DNA of 64,000 nt from Natronosalvus vescus (GTDB taxonomy: Archaea > Halobacteriota > Halobacteria > Halobacteriales > Natrialbaceae), in the NCBI RefSeq assembly GCF_023973145.1, contig NZ_CP099546.1, positions 620,001 through 684,000 on the forward strand. Reading direction: 5' to 3'. Positions 51,501 to 59,022 of the stretch are shown one piece after another. The stretch's first letter is position 1. Every line of letters starts with the position of its first letter. Both the position numbers and the translations under genes were made by a program. Under the pieces are notes generated by a model. The model was given only the letters and a program-made list of their open reading frames with translations. It ran no database searches and was not told where the DNA came from.

Positions 51501-52258
51501 ACGCGATCACGGCCGTCGAGGCGCGTTCGGCGCTCTCTGCGGAGTCCCACCTCGAGTTGACGCTGCACATCGACGGCACCGACGACGTCCTTGCCCGCCT
51601 CGCTGCGGACGCCAACTGTCAGGTGACCTACGAGGGGATGGGGCGACACAGCAGCGACGAGGTGCACCTGTTCGTCATCACCGAGGGTGCCTCGGCGGCA
51701 GCCGTTACCGCGATATTGGACGACCTGGTTACCGTCGTCGGTTACCGACGTATCGGTGGCGGTGAGACGGCGTCGTCGGACGAATCCGAACCCGAACGCT
51801 GTCACTTCGAGATCACCGTCTCGGGAACGCCGCTTGCCTCGCGGCTTACCCGTCACGGCGGCAGTCCACAATCCATCCGGGCGACTGCATCGGGTATCGA
51901 CGCCGTCGTCGATTTACCGACTACGGCCGACGTCCGGGAGTTCGTGGACACACTCGGCGAGACCTACGATCACGTCGAATTGCAAGCACGTCAGCACGTC
52001 GACCGGGCCATGCACACCAGAGCCCAGGTCGTCACCGAACTGTTCAACGACCTCACCGAGCGCCAACTCGAGGTGCTCCGGACGGCGTACTTCGCGGGCT
52101 TTTTCGACTGGCCACGTGAGAGCACCGGTCAGGACATCGCCGATATGCTCGAGGTGAGCCAGCCGACGATCAACAGGCATCTGCGGTTCGCCCAGCAGCG
52201 GCTACTCACACAGCTATTCGAGCGAGACGGGGTCGGAACCGGAGGATCACGATCCTGA
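48584..52258 (+). CDS. multi-PAS/GAF Bat-type (bacterio-opsin activator) regulator
   Basis: A 1224-residue sensor-regulator. Residues about 39-57 form one hydrophobic helix (VFALWIAISVGVLGLT), so the protein may be membrane-tethered. Four PAS domains follow at about 135-260 (VDAVDDVFILLEPDGTI), 265-390 (LMHNIPGMVYRC), 400-515 and 530-640. The last two have a repeated IADVGGW/VASVGGW start and PAC ends like VRVIGDPVREDGE. Two GAF-type regions lie at about 650-790 and 830-985, linked by a coiled coil. Next are the Bat-associated domain (about 990-1150) and the C-terminal HTH_10 (LTERQLEVLRTAYFAGFFDW, SQPTINRHLRFAQQRL). It probably controls genes in response to a cytoplasmic signal. ATG 48593 is an alternative start. 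Confidence 0.9.
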   Translation: MGLMTAHCDGDASRSLERVDSAWFELLSVAGDPLGAVDSVGVFALWIAISVGVLGLTRETGNGGGSSGNTDDGTPTGDVDGNDPLEALLEAIDTLEEGTYDIAVPTERADEYGLLGDRLEGLADSLRTRSADLERYRGYTDDLVDAVDDVFILLEPDGTIRRWNESLVASTSYTYEDVTSMNAFEFFGSDERTRVETAVETALETGHARIETDAVGVDGTVVPYEFVLSRVEDPDGTVLLAAVGRDVSDRNAHRQRLRERERQLSTLMHNIPGMVYRCRNEPTWPMEFVSQGCQELTGYRPDQLVDGSVVWADDVLVTDNSVLWEHVQGSLETRKPFQVTYEAETADGRRRWFKEQGRGVFDDAGTLEALEGVIIDVTDRVESERELERTSELLQQTQRVASVGGWEIDVHGGEPYDVLLTDETFRIRGLEPADSIPLEQGIEWYHPDDRHRVREAVYRAIEDGVSYDLEARLHTERGDQRWVRVIGDPVREDGEIVMLRGSLQDITERKERERTLTRTREMLEQSQHIADVGGWVIELEDGEPSVCQWTEKAAEIFGLEPEGSLEFDESIALIHPDDRAQVRTAFERTAATGDPHDLEVRIGTDTGQVRWIRTIGKRYTDDGEPSHLQGSIQDITTRKERELALQSLHETTRELLQVDSIPAAASLITETADGVLDVSGSCVYAFDSETNTLDPIASSGGFSGYCDGDVSIGAGDGDSVLWETFLTGTQTVFDGAEVTSQSPVFGTRVEAGLVVPIGNHGVFVVAHDDVIDHETRRLAETLVATMEAAFDRLESEADLRTRDAELEAQNRRLSRQIQINDIIRTVDQSLIGASSQADIERTVCDRLSESEHVELAWIGGLNVAETVVEPRAWAGQPNEYLDAVSLETDVDEPELAVATALTETPAVVSNVADDLRTPWRKAALTHDLSSCLAVPLRVDEYTYGVLAVYTDEPGAFGDLERTVFSELGETIANAITAVEARSALSAESHLELTLHIDGTDDVLARLAADANCQVTYEGMGRHSSDEVHLFVITEGASAAAVTAILDDLVTVVGYRRIGGGETASSDESEPERCHFEITVSGTPLASRLTRHGGSPQSIRATASGIDAVVDLPTTADVREFVDTLGETYDHVELQARQHVDRAMHTRAQVVTELFNDLTERQLEVLRTAYFAGFFDWPRESTGQDIADMLEVSQPTINRHLRFAQQRLLTQLFERDGVGTGGSRS

Positions 52259-52302
52259 CCGAGAGAGGAACGCCCAAGGCTATTCACGACAAACGGCCGG
52301 AT

Positions 52303-53145
52303 ATGGATACACACAACCGCTCGGCGGGATACGGCCGCTCACTCCTCGTCGCCGTCGCCTTGACGATTGGGGGGATTATTTCGGCGGAGTTCCTGACGTT
52401 GCCGGCGATTCTGGCCGAACCAGGGCTGATATCCGAACCAGCTGAGACCTCCCGAGAGATTAGGACGGCGTTTTTCGTCCTCAACTTTGCCGGCTTCTTC
52501 GTCGCAGGAGCAGCCTACCTCTGGTGGACTGAACGCGGTTGGGGGTTCATCGACATCGCGGTTCCGGATCGGCGCGGGTGGCTCATGTCGATCGTCGGAA
52601 TTCTCGTCAGCATCGGCTTCGTCATCGGTGCGGGGGTACTGTCGACGCTCCTCGACATCCCGCCGTCGTCGAACCAGGTGATCAACTTCATCGGTGAGGA
52701 TCCAACGATGGTCTTGATCATGATCGCCATCGTTTTCCTGTTCAACGCCCCAGCCGAGGAGTTTCTCTTTCGGGGCGTCATCCAGAAACGCCTCTACGCC
52801 TCGTTCACGAAGCTTCACGCCGTCCTCGTCACGAGCGCTATCTTCGCGCTCGTACACCTCCCGGCATACGGGCTCGTTCCCGGCGGCGAATCCGTCCCAC
52901 CCTCGGCAATCGCGTTCTCCATCACCATCGTCTTCGGCGGTTCAGTCATCTTCGGCTACCTCTACGCGATCACCGACAACCTCTTCGTTCCCATCGCCGC
53001 TCACGCGGGTTTCAACGCTTTCCAGTTCGGTACCATGTACATCGTCCTCCAGTACGGCGACGACGAGGACATCGAGGCCATCACCTCGACGCTGCTCGAG
53101 GTACTCCCGGTGCTGCTCGAGGTACGGGCCATCGTCGGGGTGTAG
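52303..53145 (+). CDS. CPBP-family intramembrane metalloprotease/glutamic protease
   Basis: A 280-residue membrane protein with about eight helices. The CAAX/CPBP (ABI) motifs are PAEEFLFRGVIQKRL near residue 152 (EExxxR), FALVHLPAYG near 185, and AAHAGFNAFQF near 234. These form the conserved Glu/His active site in the membrane. Family members process prenylated or other membrane proteins, or confer bacteriocin resistance; the substrate here is unknown. It starts 44 bases after the Bat-type regulator on the same strand, so co-transcription is possible, though not suggested by function. Confidence 0.92.
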   Translation: MDTHNRSAGYGRSLLVAVALTIGGIISAEFLTLPAILAEPGLISEPAETSREIRTAFFVLNFAGFFVAGAAYLWWTERGWGFIDIAVPDRRGWLMSIVGILVSIGFVIGAGVLSTLLDIPPSSNQVINFIGEDPTMVLIMIAIVFLFNAPAEEFLFRGVIQKRLYASFTKLHAVLVTSAIFALVHLPAYGLVPGGESVPPSAIAFSITIVFGGSVIFGYLYAITDNLFVPIAAHAGFNAFQFGTMYIVLQYGDDEDIEAITSTLLEVLPVLLEVRAIVGV

Positions 53146-53298
53146 TCTCATACCGTCGAACGATTCTTCGGACGATGTGCTCGAGGTTCGCGTGATGCCG
53201 AGAACTCGAGCAGGCAGCAAACGGAAACGCAGGCGAAAACGAACACTGAGAACCGAGTGACATGAGTGTGCGAGACCGTCACGTCACCGATTCTGGCG

Positions 53299-53925
53299 TT
53301 ATCGATCCTGTACGCCCCGTACGTGCGTCTGTTCGTGGGCCGGAAACAGCGACCCGATCGAGTCCTGCCCGTCGGCCTCCGCGATGAGCGCCCGAAGTTC
53401 GGCTTCGTAGTCCGCCCGGGTGATCTCCTCGCTCGGCCCGACGGTGACGTCGAGCGTCGAGTCCACCAGCCGATCGACCGCCTGCCGTCCGAAGCCCGAC
53501 AGTGGCGCGATGTAATCGACGTCGTGTCGATCCTCGAGGCTCTGGGCCTGTGCCCGCGAGACCGTCGGCACCCGGTCGTCTCGGCGCGTTCCATCTGCGA
53601 CGGCGTCGAATCCGGACTCGGCCAGCGCTTCGAGGGCGTGCTGGTGTACCCGCTGGATGCCGTTTCGCGGGAAGCCGTCGGTGCGGATCGTCTCGACGGC
53701 GTCGGCCGCCACGTCCGGGTCAAGATCCAGGCGTTCGAACGCGAAATCGAGTGATTCGGCGGTGTCGCGCGCGTACGTCCAGTCGTCGGTAATCCCGAAC
53801 GTTGCCGTCATCAGGGTGACGTCATAGAAGTTATCGAGGAGGAGCGCGGCGAGTGTCGAGTCCTTCCCGCCGCTGTAGAGCAATCCGAGGCGCATCGGAC
53901 TCGACGGCTGTGTCGGCGTTGACAT
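53299..53925 (-). CDS. PP-loop ATPase, haloarchaeal type
   Basis: A 208-residue protein of the PP-loop (N-type ATP pyrophosphatase) superfamily, recognised by GLLYSGGKDSTLAALLLDNF near the N-terminus. The rest shows TATFGITDDWTYARDTAESL and a late YIAPLSGFGRQAVDRLVDST, as in haloarchaeal proteins annotated as asparagine-synthase-like or DUF7411. Related families thiolate or amidate tRNA, or make diphthamide. ATG 53925 is preferred over an upstream TTG. It lies 10 bases after the PDCD5-family gene on the same strand, so translation-related work is plausible. Substrate unproven. Confidence 0.8.
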   Translation of the reverse strand: MSTPTQPSSPMRLGLLYSGGKDSTLAALLLDNFYDVTLMTATFGITDDWTYARDTAESLDFAFERLDLDPDVAADAVETIRTDGFPRNGIQRVHQHALEALAESGFDAVADGTRRDDRVPTVSRAQAQSLEDRHDVDYIAPLSGFGRQAVDRLVDSTLDVTVGPSEEITRADYEAELRALIAEADGQDSIGSLFPAHEQTHVRGVQDR

Positions 53926-53935
53926 CGATGTCTGC

Positions 53936-54307
53936 TCAACGTCGTTTGATGTCAAAGCTCTTCTTCTCGGGCTGGAGTTCCTTGAGTAGCTGTTGCATCT
54001 TTTCGTCGTCGATCTTGCCCTGAATCCGTCCGCTCTGGGCCAGCGCGACGATCTGTCGTTCGACCTGTTCGCCGAACTGCTGCTTGCTCATCTTTACCGT
54101 GTTGAGTCGCTTTCGTGCCTCGTCGGTCAGATACTGCCGTAAGAGCGCCTGACGCTGGGCTTCGGCCTGTTGCTGGGCGGCCTCCTGTGCTTCGGCGTTG
54201 GCCTGTCCTTGCCCCTGACCGGACTGGGACTCGGCGCGCTCCTGAAGCTGCTCCATCTTCTTGCGGCGCAGTTCATCGAGGTCGTCGTCCGATTGTCCAC
54301 CGTTCAT
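53936..54307 (-). CDS. PDCD5-family DNA-binding protein
   Basis: A 123-residue archaeal member of the PDCD5 family (TFAR19). Basic and Gln/Ala-rich helices come first (ELRRKKMEQLQERAES, AEAQEAAQQQAEAQRQALL). The conserved core RQYLTDEARKRLNTVKMSKQ and a C-terminal LLKELQPEKKSFDIKRR follow. The archaeal role is DNA binding or chaperone-like, not well defined. ATG 54307 is used; an upstream GTG is two codons earlier. It is downstream of S19e by 176 bases and just ahead of the PP-loop gene, a neighbourhood common in haloarchaea. Confidence 0.92.
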   Translation of the reverse strand: MNGGQSDDDLDELRRKKMEQLQERAESQSGQGQGQANAEAQEAAQQQAEAQRQALLRQYLTDEARKRLNTVKMSKQQFGEQVERQIVALAQSGRIQGKIDDEKMQQLLKELQPEKKSFDIKRR

Positions 54308-54483
54308 ACACACGTGTTGTTTGGGGACGGAGAAAATGATTACGGACGCGGGCGATCAGGAACTGATGACCGATACTCTCGACGACGTCGTATTCGTTTC
54401 ACGCAATTGCACCGCTGACGGCGATCCGGCCCACGCTATTGCGCTTCCACTACGGAACAGCGAAAGACGATAAACGATCCCTA

Positions 54484-54939
54484 TCAGGCGTAGCGCTCGA
54501 GTTCCGGACGGTCGAGGTCGGAGAGAACTTCGCCGGCGGTCTCGTCGAGGAAGCTGCGTCCCTCGGCGGTGATCCGTCGACCCTCACCGTCGGCGGTCTC
54601 GACGTAGTCGAGTTCCTCGAGTTGCTGGAGGATCGTGCGGATGACGTTTCGCGAGCCGTCCGATCGCTTGTCGGGGGCGACGCGGTAGCGGTTCGAGCCT
54701 GGTTTGCCGCCACCGTACTCGGTGGCGAGGCGCTGGACGCCGACCGGGCCGTCGTCGGCGACCTTCCGAAGCAGGCTGCCCGCGCGGATCGCCCAGAAGT
54801 TCTCCTGCTCTGGGGGCAGTTCTCGATCGACACCGTTCTTCGTAAACGCTGCCCACTCCGGTTCCTCGAGGTCGTCGGCGAGGTTCTCGGCGAGCGCTTC
54901 GATGAGCGCTTCCGCCGGAACGTCGTACATCGTAGCCAT
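54484..54939 (-). CDS. rps19e: 30S ribosomal protein S19e
   Basis: A 151-residue archaeal/eukaryotic-type ribosomal protein. The sequence has MYDVPAEALIEALAENLADD, then EWAAFTKNGVDRELPPEQEN and FWAIRAGSLLRKVADDGPVG. The S19e signature YGGGKPGSNRYRVAPDKRSD and a C-terminal VIRTILQQLEELDYVET follow. The N-terminal frame is open further upstream, but ATG 54939 matches the family. A TATA-like CCTTAAATGG is about 28 bases upstream on this strand. It is the first gene of a minus-strand cluster with PDCD5. Confidence 0.96.
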   Translation of the reverse strand: MATMYDVPAEALIEALAENLADDLEEPEWAAFTKNGVDRELPPEQENFWAIRAGSLLRKVADDGPVGVQRLATEYGGGKPGSNRYRVAPDKRSDGSRNVIRTILQQLEELDYVETADGEGRRITAEGRSFLDETAGEVLSDLDRPELERYA

Positions 54940-54962
54940 TGGGGTTTCGTTCCCTCTGGCGC

Positions 54963-54972
54963 CATTTAAGGG
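54963..54972 (-). promoter_or_regulatory. TATA box of S19e
   Basis: The minus strand reads CCCTTAAATG, centred about 28 bases ahead of ATG 54939, the spacing of a leaderless haloarchaeal promoter. Confidence 0.55.
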
Positions 54973-55103
54973 CATCGTTGTCCCTCCACCGCCCCGTCGG
55001 TGGTTTCGGGTGACAGTGCCACGCACGTCGACCACACGCGTCGCTCGCTGACTCGGTGACCGGCTTCCGGTTCGCTTTTCGCCCTGCCCTTGGTAGGGGG
55101 TGT

Positions 55104-55997
55104 ATGGACGAACGGGCCGCGCTCGCGTTGCTCGAGCGCCACCTCGACCCGGTCGGCGACGACGCCGCGATCGTCGACGATCTGGTGATCACGACGGACA
55201 TGCTCCACGAGCGGACGGACTTCCCGGCCGGGACGACTCGCTATACGGCCGGCTGGCGGTCGGTGGGGGCTTCGCTCTCCGACGTTGCCGCGATGGGGGC
55301 GAGCGCGACGGCTGCCGTTGCGGCCTACGCGGCCCCCGAGTTCGATGCGGACGATCTCGAGGCGTTCGTCGACGGGGCGAACGACGTCTGTGATGCCGTC
55401 AACGCGGCCTACGTCGGCGGTGACCTCGACACCCATCAGGAGTTTACCGTGGCGACGACTGCAGTGGGCGAAACCACAGCCCCCGTCCTCCGCAGGGGAG
55501 CGACCCCGGGCGACGTCGTTTGTGTCACCGGCTCGCTGGGACGGAGCGCGGCCGCCCTCGACCACTTCGACGCCGACAACATAGAGCGGGCGAACGAGCT
55601 GTTCAGGTTCGAGCCACGGGTTCGAGCCGGCCGCGAGCTCGCGGACGTGGCGACGGCGATGATGGACTCGAGCGACGGACTGGCCCGCTCGCTCCACCAG
55701 CTGGCCGAGGCGTCAGACTGCGGGTTCGCCATCGAAGGGGCGTCGATTCCGGTCGCTTCGGCGCTCGAGGACGCGCTCTCTGAAACGGGCGCGACCGACG
55801 CTGAGATTCTCGAGCGGGCGATCTCCTTCGGCGAAGACTTCGAACTGGTGTGTACGATACCCGAATCGGCTGTCGAGGCCGCTCGAGAAGCCATCGACAC
55901 CGAGTTGACCGTGGTCGGGGCGGTCGTCGACGCTGGCAAGGGCATCACCCTCGACGGGGCGAAACTCGCGGATCGGGGCTATACCCACGGCGGGTGA
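55104..55997 (+). CDS. thiL: thiamine-monophosphate kinase
   Basis: A 297-residue enzyme that phosphorylates thiamine phosphate to the active diphosphate cofactor. Signs of the PurM-like ThiL fold are LLERHLDPVGDDAAIVDDLV, TTDMLHERTDFPAG, and WRSVGASLSDVAAMGASATA. VATTAVGETTAPVLRRGATP, DVVCVTGSLGRSAAALDHF and MMDSSDGLARSLHQLAEAS follow. ATG 55104 fits the family start; the frame is open upstream to 55056. It is divergent from S19e and convergent with the first site-2 protease gene. Confidence 0.95.
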   Translation: MDERAALALLERHLDPVGDDAAIVDDLVITTDMLHERTDFPAGTTRYTAGWRSVGASLSDVAAMGASATAAVAAYAAPEFDADDLEAFVDGANDVCDAVNAAYVGGDLDTHQEFTVATTAVGETTAPVLRRGATPGDVVCVTGSLGRSAAALDHFDADNIERANELFRFEPRVRAGRELADVATAMMDSSDGLARSLHQLAEASDCGFAIEGASIPVASALEDALSETGATDAEILERAISFGEDFELVCTIPESAVEAAREAIDTELTVVGAVVDAGKGITLDGAKLADRGYTHGG

Positions 55998-56109
55998 GCG
56001 GCCCCGTATGCGCCCCCTCGAGACTCGCTTATAGCGATTCGTGGACGTCCTGAGCCACTCGAGCGGAGACGGTAGCGCGTGCGTGTCTCGACAGTTTCAC
56101 GGAACACTA

Positions 56110-57255
56110 TTAGTTGACGATCGAGACCGGTGCTGGCATGAAACAGAGCAGACCGAGACCGAAGGTGACGAGGCCGAGTGCGACCCGCTTTCGATCCAGG
56201 CGGTCGTCGTTCACCGGAACGGCTGGCCCCATCGCGGCGAGTAATACGGCGAACAATCCCCAAAACACCCAGATGAACACCGCGTTGCCGCTGTAGCCGT
56301 CGACGTAATAGAGGTACGCCGCCAGGGAGAACAACACGCCGGGAACGACGGCTGCGACCGTTTCCTGAAGGTCACCGACCATCGCTCGCATGATGTGACC
56401 GCCGTCGAGTTGGCCCACCGGGATGAGGTTCAAGAACGTGATGAACATGCCGACCCAGCCCCCGATGACGACCGGATTGACGTTTTGCGTCGGATCGTCG
56501 GCGTACAGTGGCCGATCGACGGCGGCGGCGATCATCTCGAGCATCGGCGGAAAGCCGAGTCGAATCTGGGTCGCGTCGGGGTCGGCTGCACCCTCCGGGA
56601 CGGGCACCGGCGGCAGATAGAGGCCGATTACGGTGACGACGACGGTGGCGACCAGCCCGGCGAGCGGGCCGGCGACGCCGATGTCGAACAGTGCTTTTCG
56701 ACTCGGCATCTGGCCTTTCATCTTGATCACCGCTCCCATCGTCCCGATGAGCGTCGGCACCGGCAGGAAGTACGGCAGCGAGGCGTCGACCTGATGGTAG
56801 CGACTCAGGACGTAATGGCCCATTTCGTGGACGCCGAGTACGCCGAGAATGGCGACGGTAAACGGCCACGCGCGCCACAGCTCGAGCGGGTCGCCGATCG
56901 GGTCGATGCCGTACCACATCGCCCCCGCAAACAGCGTCGAGGCGACCGTCGCCAGGAACAGAACGAGGTTCGTCCAGGGAATGCCGTCGACGCCCAGCGA
57001 GAGGGGCTCGGCGACGAGGACGTACTCGCCGCGTTCGACGGTGAGCCGAACGTCGTAGCCGGCCTCGCGGAAGTCACCCCAGAGTTCCCGCATCATCGGC
57101 TCGGGTGCCAGTTGTGGCGTCCCGTAGTAGCGAATCTCGTCGCCATCGACCGCGATTTCGTAGACCGGAAACACCGATTCGATCCGCTCGAGGGGCGGAC
57201 CGTTCCCGGGCACCTCGGCGTCGGCCGAATTCATTGCCTGCTCGTTCGTCGCCAC
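56110..57255 (-). CDS. site-2 protease-type (M50) membrane peptidase
   Basis: A 381-residue intramembrane metalloprotease. A soluble N-terminal region (about 1-90: FPVYEIAVDGDEIRYYGTPQ) precedes the helices. The zinc motif VLGVHEMGHYVLSRY (HExxH) lies near residues 140-155, and the second active-site motif FLNLIPVGQLDGGHIMRAM near 283-300. A helix inserted between the two motifs carries VGPLAGLVATV-like residues (GVAGPLAGLVATVVVTVIGL). Such enzymes cleave membrane-bound regulators. A PDZ domain is not visible. Substrate unknown. Confidence 0.93.
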   Translation of the reverse strand: MATNEQAMNSADAEVPGNGPPLERIESVFPVYEIAVDGDEIRYYGTPQLAPEPMMRELWGDFREAGYDVRLTVERGEYVLVAEPLSLGVDGIPWTNLVLFLATVASTLFAGAMWYGIDPIGDPLELWRAWPFTVAILGVLGVHEMGHYVLSRYHQVDASLPYFLPVPTLIGTMGAVIKMKGQMPSRKALFDIGVAGPLAGLVATVVVTVIGLYLPPVPVPEGAADPDATQIRLGFPPMLEMIAAAVDRPLYADDPTQNVNPVVIGGWVGMFITFLNLIPVGQLDGGHIMRAMVGDLQETVAAVVPGVLFSLAAYLYYVDGYSGNAVFIWVFWGLFAVLLAAMGPAVPVNDDRLDRKRVALGLVTFGLGLLCFMPAPVSIVN

Positions 57256-57586
57256 CTCGTATAAATCGACTGTCGTCGGCGTGACGGCTGTGTCATAGTC
57301 TCCCGGGGTATGTCGGCGCTCGACGACGGAGTCCGGTTCTGCTGTGGGTGCTGTAGCTCCGTGTCGAACTGGGGGATAGGAGAAACCCCGACGTCGACTG
57401 GTGTGCGGCCAGCGACGACGGGGTTTTGTGCGTGTGATCGTCTCGCCGCCCGCCGGTATCAGCGGACGGCTGTGCGTGAGACGGGCGGTCTGGATGCCGC
57501 CTGGGTGATCGTCGTACGCGCCGCGTGTGGAGTAGCGCGTACGTGTGGGACCAATTGCAATTCAGGGGGCCGATGACACGACCCGT
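57256..57586. other. gene-free stretch with hairpin
   Basis: About 330 bases between the M50 gene and the small wHTH-like gene. The longest open frame on the plus strand is Cys- and Arg-rich and unlike the acidic proteins of this organism, so it is not taken as a gene. The notable content is the hairpin at 57383-57426. Confidence 0.65.
57383..57426. other. strong conserved-looking hairpin
   Basis: Arms AAACCCCG, CGTCG and CTGG pair in order with CCAG, CGACG and CGGGGTTT, giving 17 pairs with one mismatch, one bulge and a 7-base loop. It sits between two minus-strand genes, 160 bases after the end of one and 129 ahead of the other. A terminator, an RNA element or a small RNA are all possible. 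Confidence 0.5.
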
Positions 57587-57826
57587 TCAGGCTGGAGCGA
57601 CTCGCCACGTGGTCGCACTCGTGTACGACCACTTTTCGATCTCGAGATCCGTCGCGGATTCCGAGAGCTTGACCATCAGGGCACCGATCTCTTTGGGGGA
57701 GAGACCGACGTCGTCCGCGATGAACTTTCCTTTGAAGTACATCTCGCCGTCGGCAGCGCGTTCGCGCAGGTACTGTTTGAGGCGGAGTTCTTTGCCGTCC
57801 GTGGAGGGTTGGGCTGTCGTGCTCAT
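57587..57826 (-). CDS. small haloarchaeal protein, winged-helix-like
   Basis: A 79-residue protein that resembles a haloarchaeal conserved family (DUF7123-like, from memory). Features are KELRLKQYLRERAADGEMYF, KGKFIADDVGLSPKEIGALM and LEIEKWSYTSATTWRVAP. The helix-turn-helix-plus-wing order suggests DNA binding. It has its own TATA box about 33 bases upstream (minus strand GTTATAAAG reversed, 57855-57863). It stands alone, facing a 331-base stretch with a hairpin downstream. Function unproven. Confidence 0.8.
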   Translation of the reverse strand: MSTTAQPSTDGKELRLKQYLRERAADGEMYFKGKFIADDVGLSPKEIGALMVKLSESATDLEIEKWSYTSATTWRVAPA

Positions 57827-57854
57827 CGACAGCTATCCGTACCAGTGGGATGAT

Positions 57855-57863
57855 GTTATAAAG
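57855..57863 (-). promoter_or_regulatory. TATA box of the wHTH-like gene
   Basis: The minus strand reads CTTTATAAC about 33 bases ahead of ATG 57826, giving a leader of only a few bases. Confidence 0.55.
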
Positions 57864-57965
57864 GCGGGTTACTTCGAACTGTTTCAAATGTCTTCAGCAA
57901 TCCAAGGGGTAACACTCGTTTCACCTGTGTTTTCGATACTGTTAAAGGCGGTGTGAGAGGACAGT

Positions 57966-57986
57966 AGAAGTTTTAAAACTGCTTCT
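57966..57986. repeat. AT-rich palindrome
   Basis: AGAAG and CTTCT flank TTTTAAAACTG, and the inner AGTTTTAAAACT is a perfect 12-base palindrome. It is in the 245-base gap between the wHTH-like gene and the MoaE-fusion gene. It could be an operator or part of a terminator. Confidence 0.4.
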
Positions 57987-58071
57987 AACGTATTATTGGA
58001 CGTTTTACACTCCGTCCACTGTGAAGCGGCCACGGTCGCCATAAACCCAATATATTCGACATATTTACCGA

Positions 58072-58908
58072 TCAGGAACGGTCGTGAACCCAGAACGTCT
58101 CTTCGACCGTCACCTCTTTTTTGAACAGAGGTACCTCGTCTTTGAGGCGGTTGATACCGTCCTCGACGGTGCGAAACGCCTCTTCGCGGTGGCCGGCAAG
58201 CACGACGACGTGGACGATGTCCTCGCCGTTACGGACGACCCCCGTCCGGTGGTACAGTTCGACCCCGTACACGCCCTCACGCGCCTCGAGGTCGGCCTGC
58301 AGCGCCGCCATCCGCTGGTCGGCGACGCCGTCGTACTTCTCGAACTCGAGGTACTCCGTTCGGGCGTCCTCTGGGTCGTCTTTCGCGCGAACGCGACCCG
58401 TAAACGTTGCGATGGCTCCGGCCTGATCAGCGTCCTGACGTGTTTTGACCCGTTCGACGAGCGACTCGAGCGTCCGATAGGGATCCGTGGCCTCGAGATC
58501 AGTCGCCAGGGCCTCCAGATCGAGATTGTTGGGCGTGCCGACGGTCGCGATCACGGGCGATTTCGAGGGTTCGCGTTCGTCGCCGACGACGACCGTCGGA
58601 TGGCCCGGTATCTCGAGGCCGATGACGACAGCGTACGCGCAGGTGGGCGCGAGTGAGTCGAGCGCATCGGCGACGGTGAGTTCCGTGCCGGAGGCCGTCC
58701 AGTCGCCGTCGGCACCGAGGGCGTACGTGACGTCGCCACCGGGGGTAATCCCCGCGTCGCGAAGCGTGTTGAGCCCGTCGGCGATGGTGGCGTCGTAGCG
58801 GACGACGCCGACCCGACCGGATCGCGAGAGTTGATCGACGATCCGGTCGGCCGTGCGCTCGAGGCGGTCGTCATTCGCCCCGCCGTCGATGATGCCGAGT
58901 ACGTACAT
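58072..58908 (-). CDS. moaE: molybdopterin synthase large subunit MoaE fused to a MobB-like domain
   Basis: A 278-residue fusion. The C-terminal part (about 140-278) is MoaE, which with MoaD adds sulfur to precursor Z to give molybdopterin. It shows AGAIATFTGRVRAKDDPEDA, TEYLEFEKYDGVADQRMAAL, and VYGVELYHRTGVVRNGEDIV followed by VVVLAGHREEAFRTVEDGI and KDEVPLFKKEVT. The N-terminal part resembles MobB, but the P-loop is missing: the start is YVLGIIDGGANDDRLERTAD. It may only help binding. ATG 58908 is used. It is divergent from the amino-acid-kinase gene. Confidence 0.9.
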   Translation of the reverse strand: MYVLGIIDGGANDDRLERTADRIVDQLSRSGRVGVVRYDATIADGLNTLRDAGITPGGDVTYALGADGDWTASGTELTVADALDSLAPTCAYAVVIGLEIPGHPTVVVGDEREPSKSPVIATVGTPNNLDLEALATDLEATDPYRTLESLVERVKTRQDADQAGAIATFTGRVRAKDDPEDARTEYLEFEKYDGVADQRMAALQADLEAREGVYGVELYHRTGVVRNGEDIVHVVVLAGHREEAFRTVEDGINRLKDEVPLFKKEVTVEETFWVHDRS

Positions 58909-58987
58909 ATCGGAATGGTGGGTGGCGGACGTTTTGTAGCTGTCGTCGGTAGACAACCCCACACGCGGTGGTGACCGGCGTTGACAA

Positions 58988-59017
58988 CCCTTAAGATGGA
59001 CTCGCGGTTACACCGCG
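58988..59017 (+). promoter_or_regulatory. TATA box and palindrome ahead of the kinase gene
   Basis: CCCTTAAGA (58988-58996) lies about 30 bases before ATG 59023. Immediately after it, CGCGGT and ACCGCG (59003-59008 and 59012-59017) form an inverted repeat around TAC. The repeat overlaps the expected transcription start, where a repressor could bind. Confidence 0.45.
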
Positions 59018-59022
59018 GTAGT

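Noticed and set aside
57310-57576. Cys-rich plus-strand open frame upstream of the wHTH-like gene
   Set aside because: Its composition is not acidic, codon use is unlike the neighbours, and the hairpin at 57383 lies inside it. Cys spacing is irregular.
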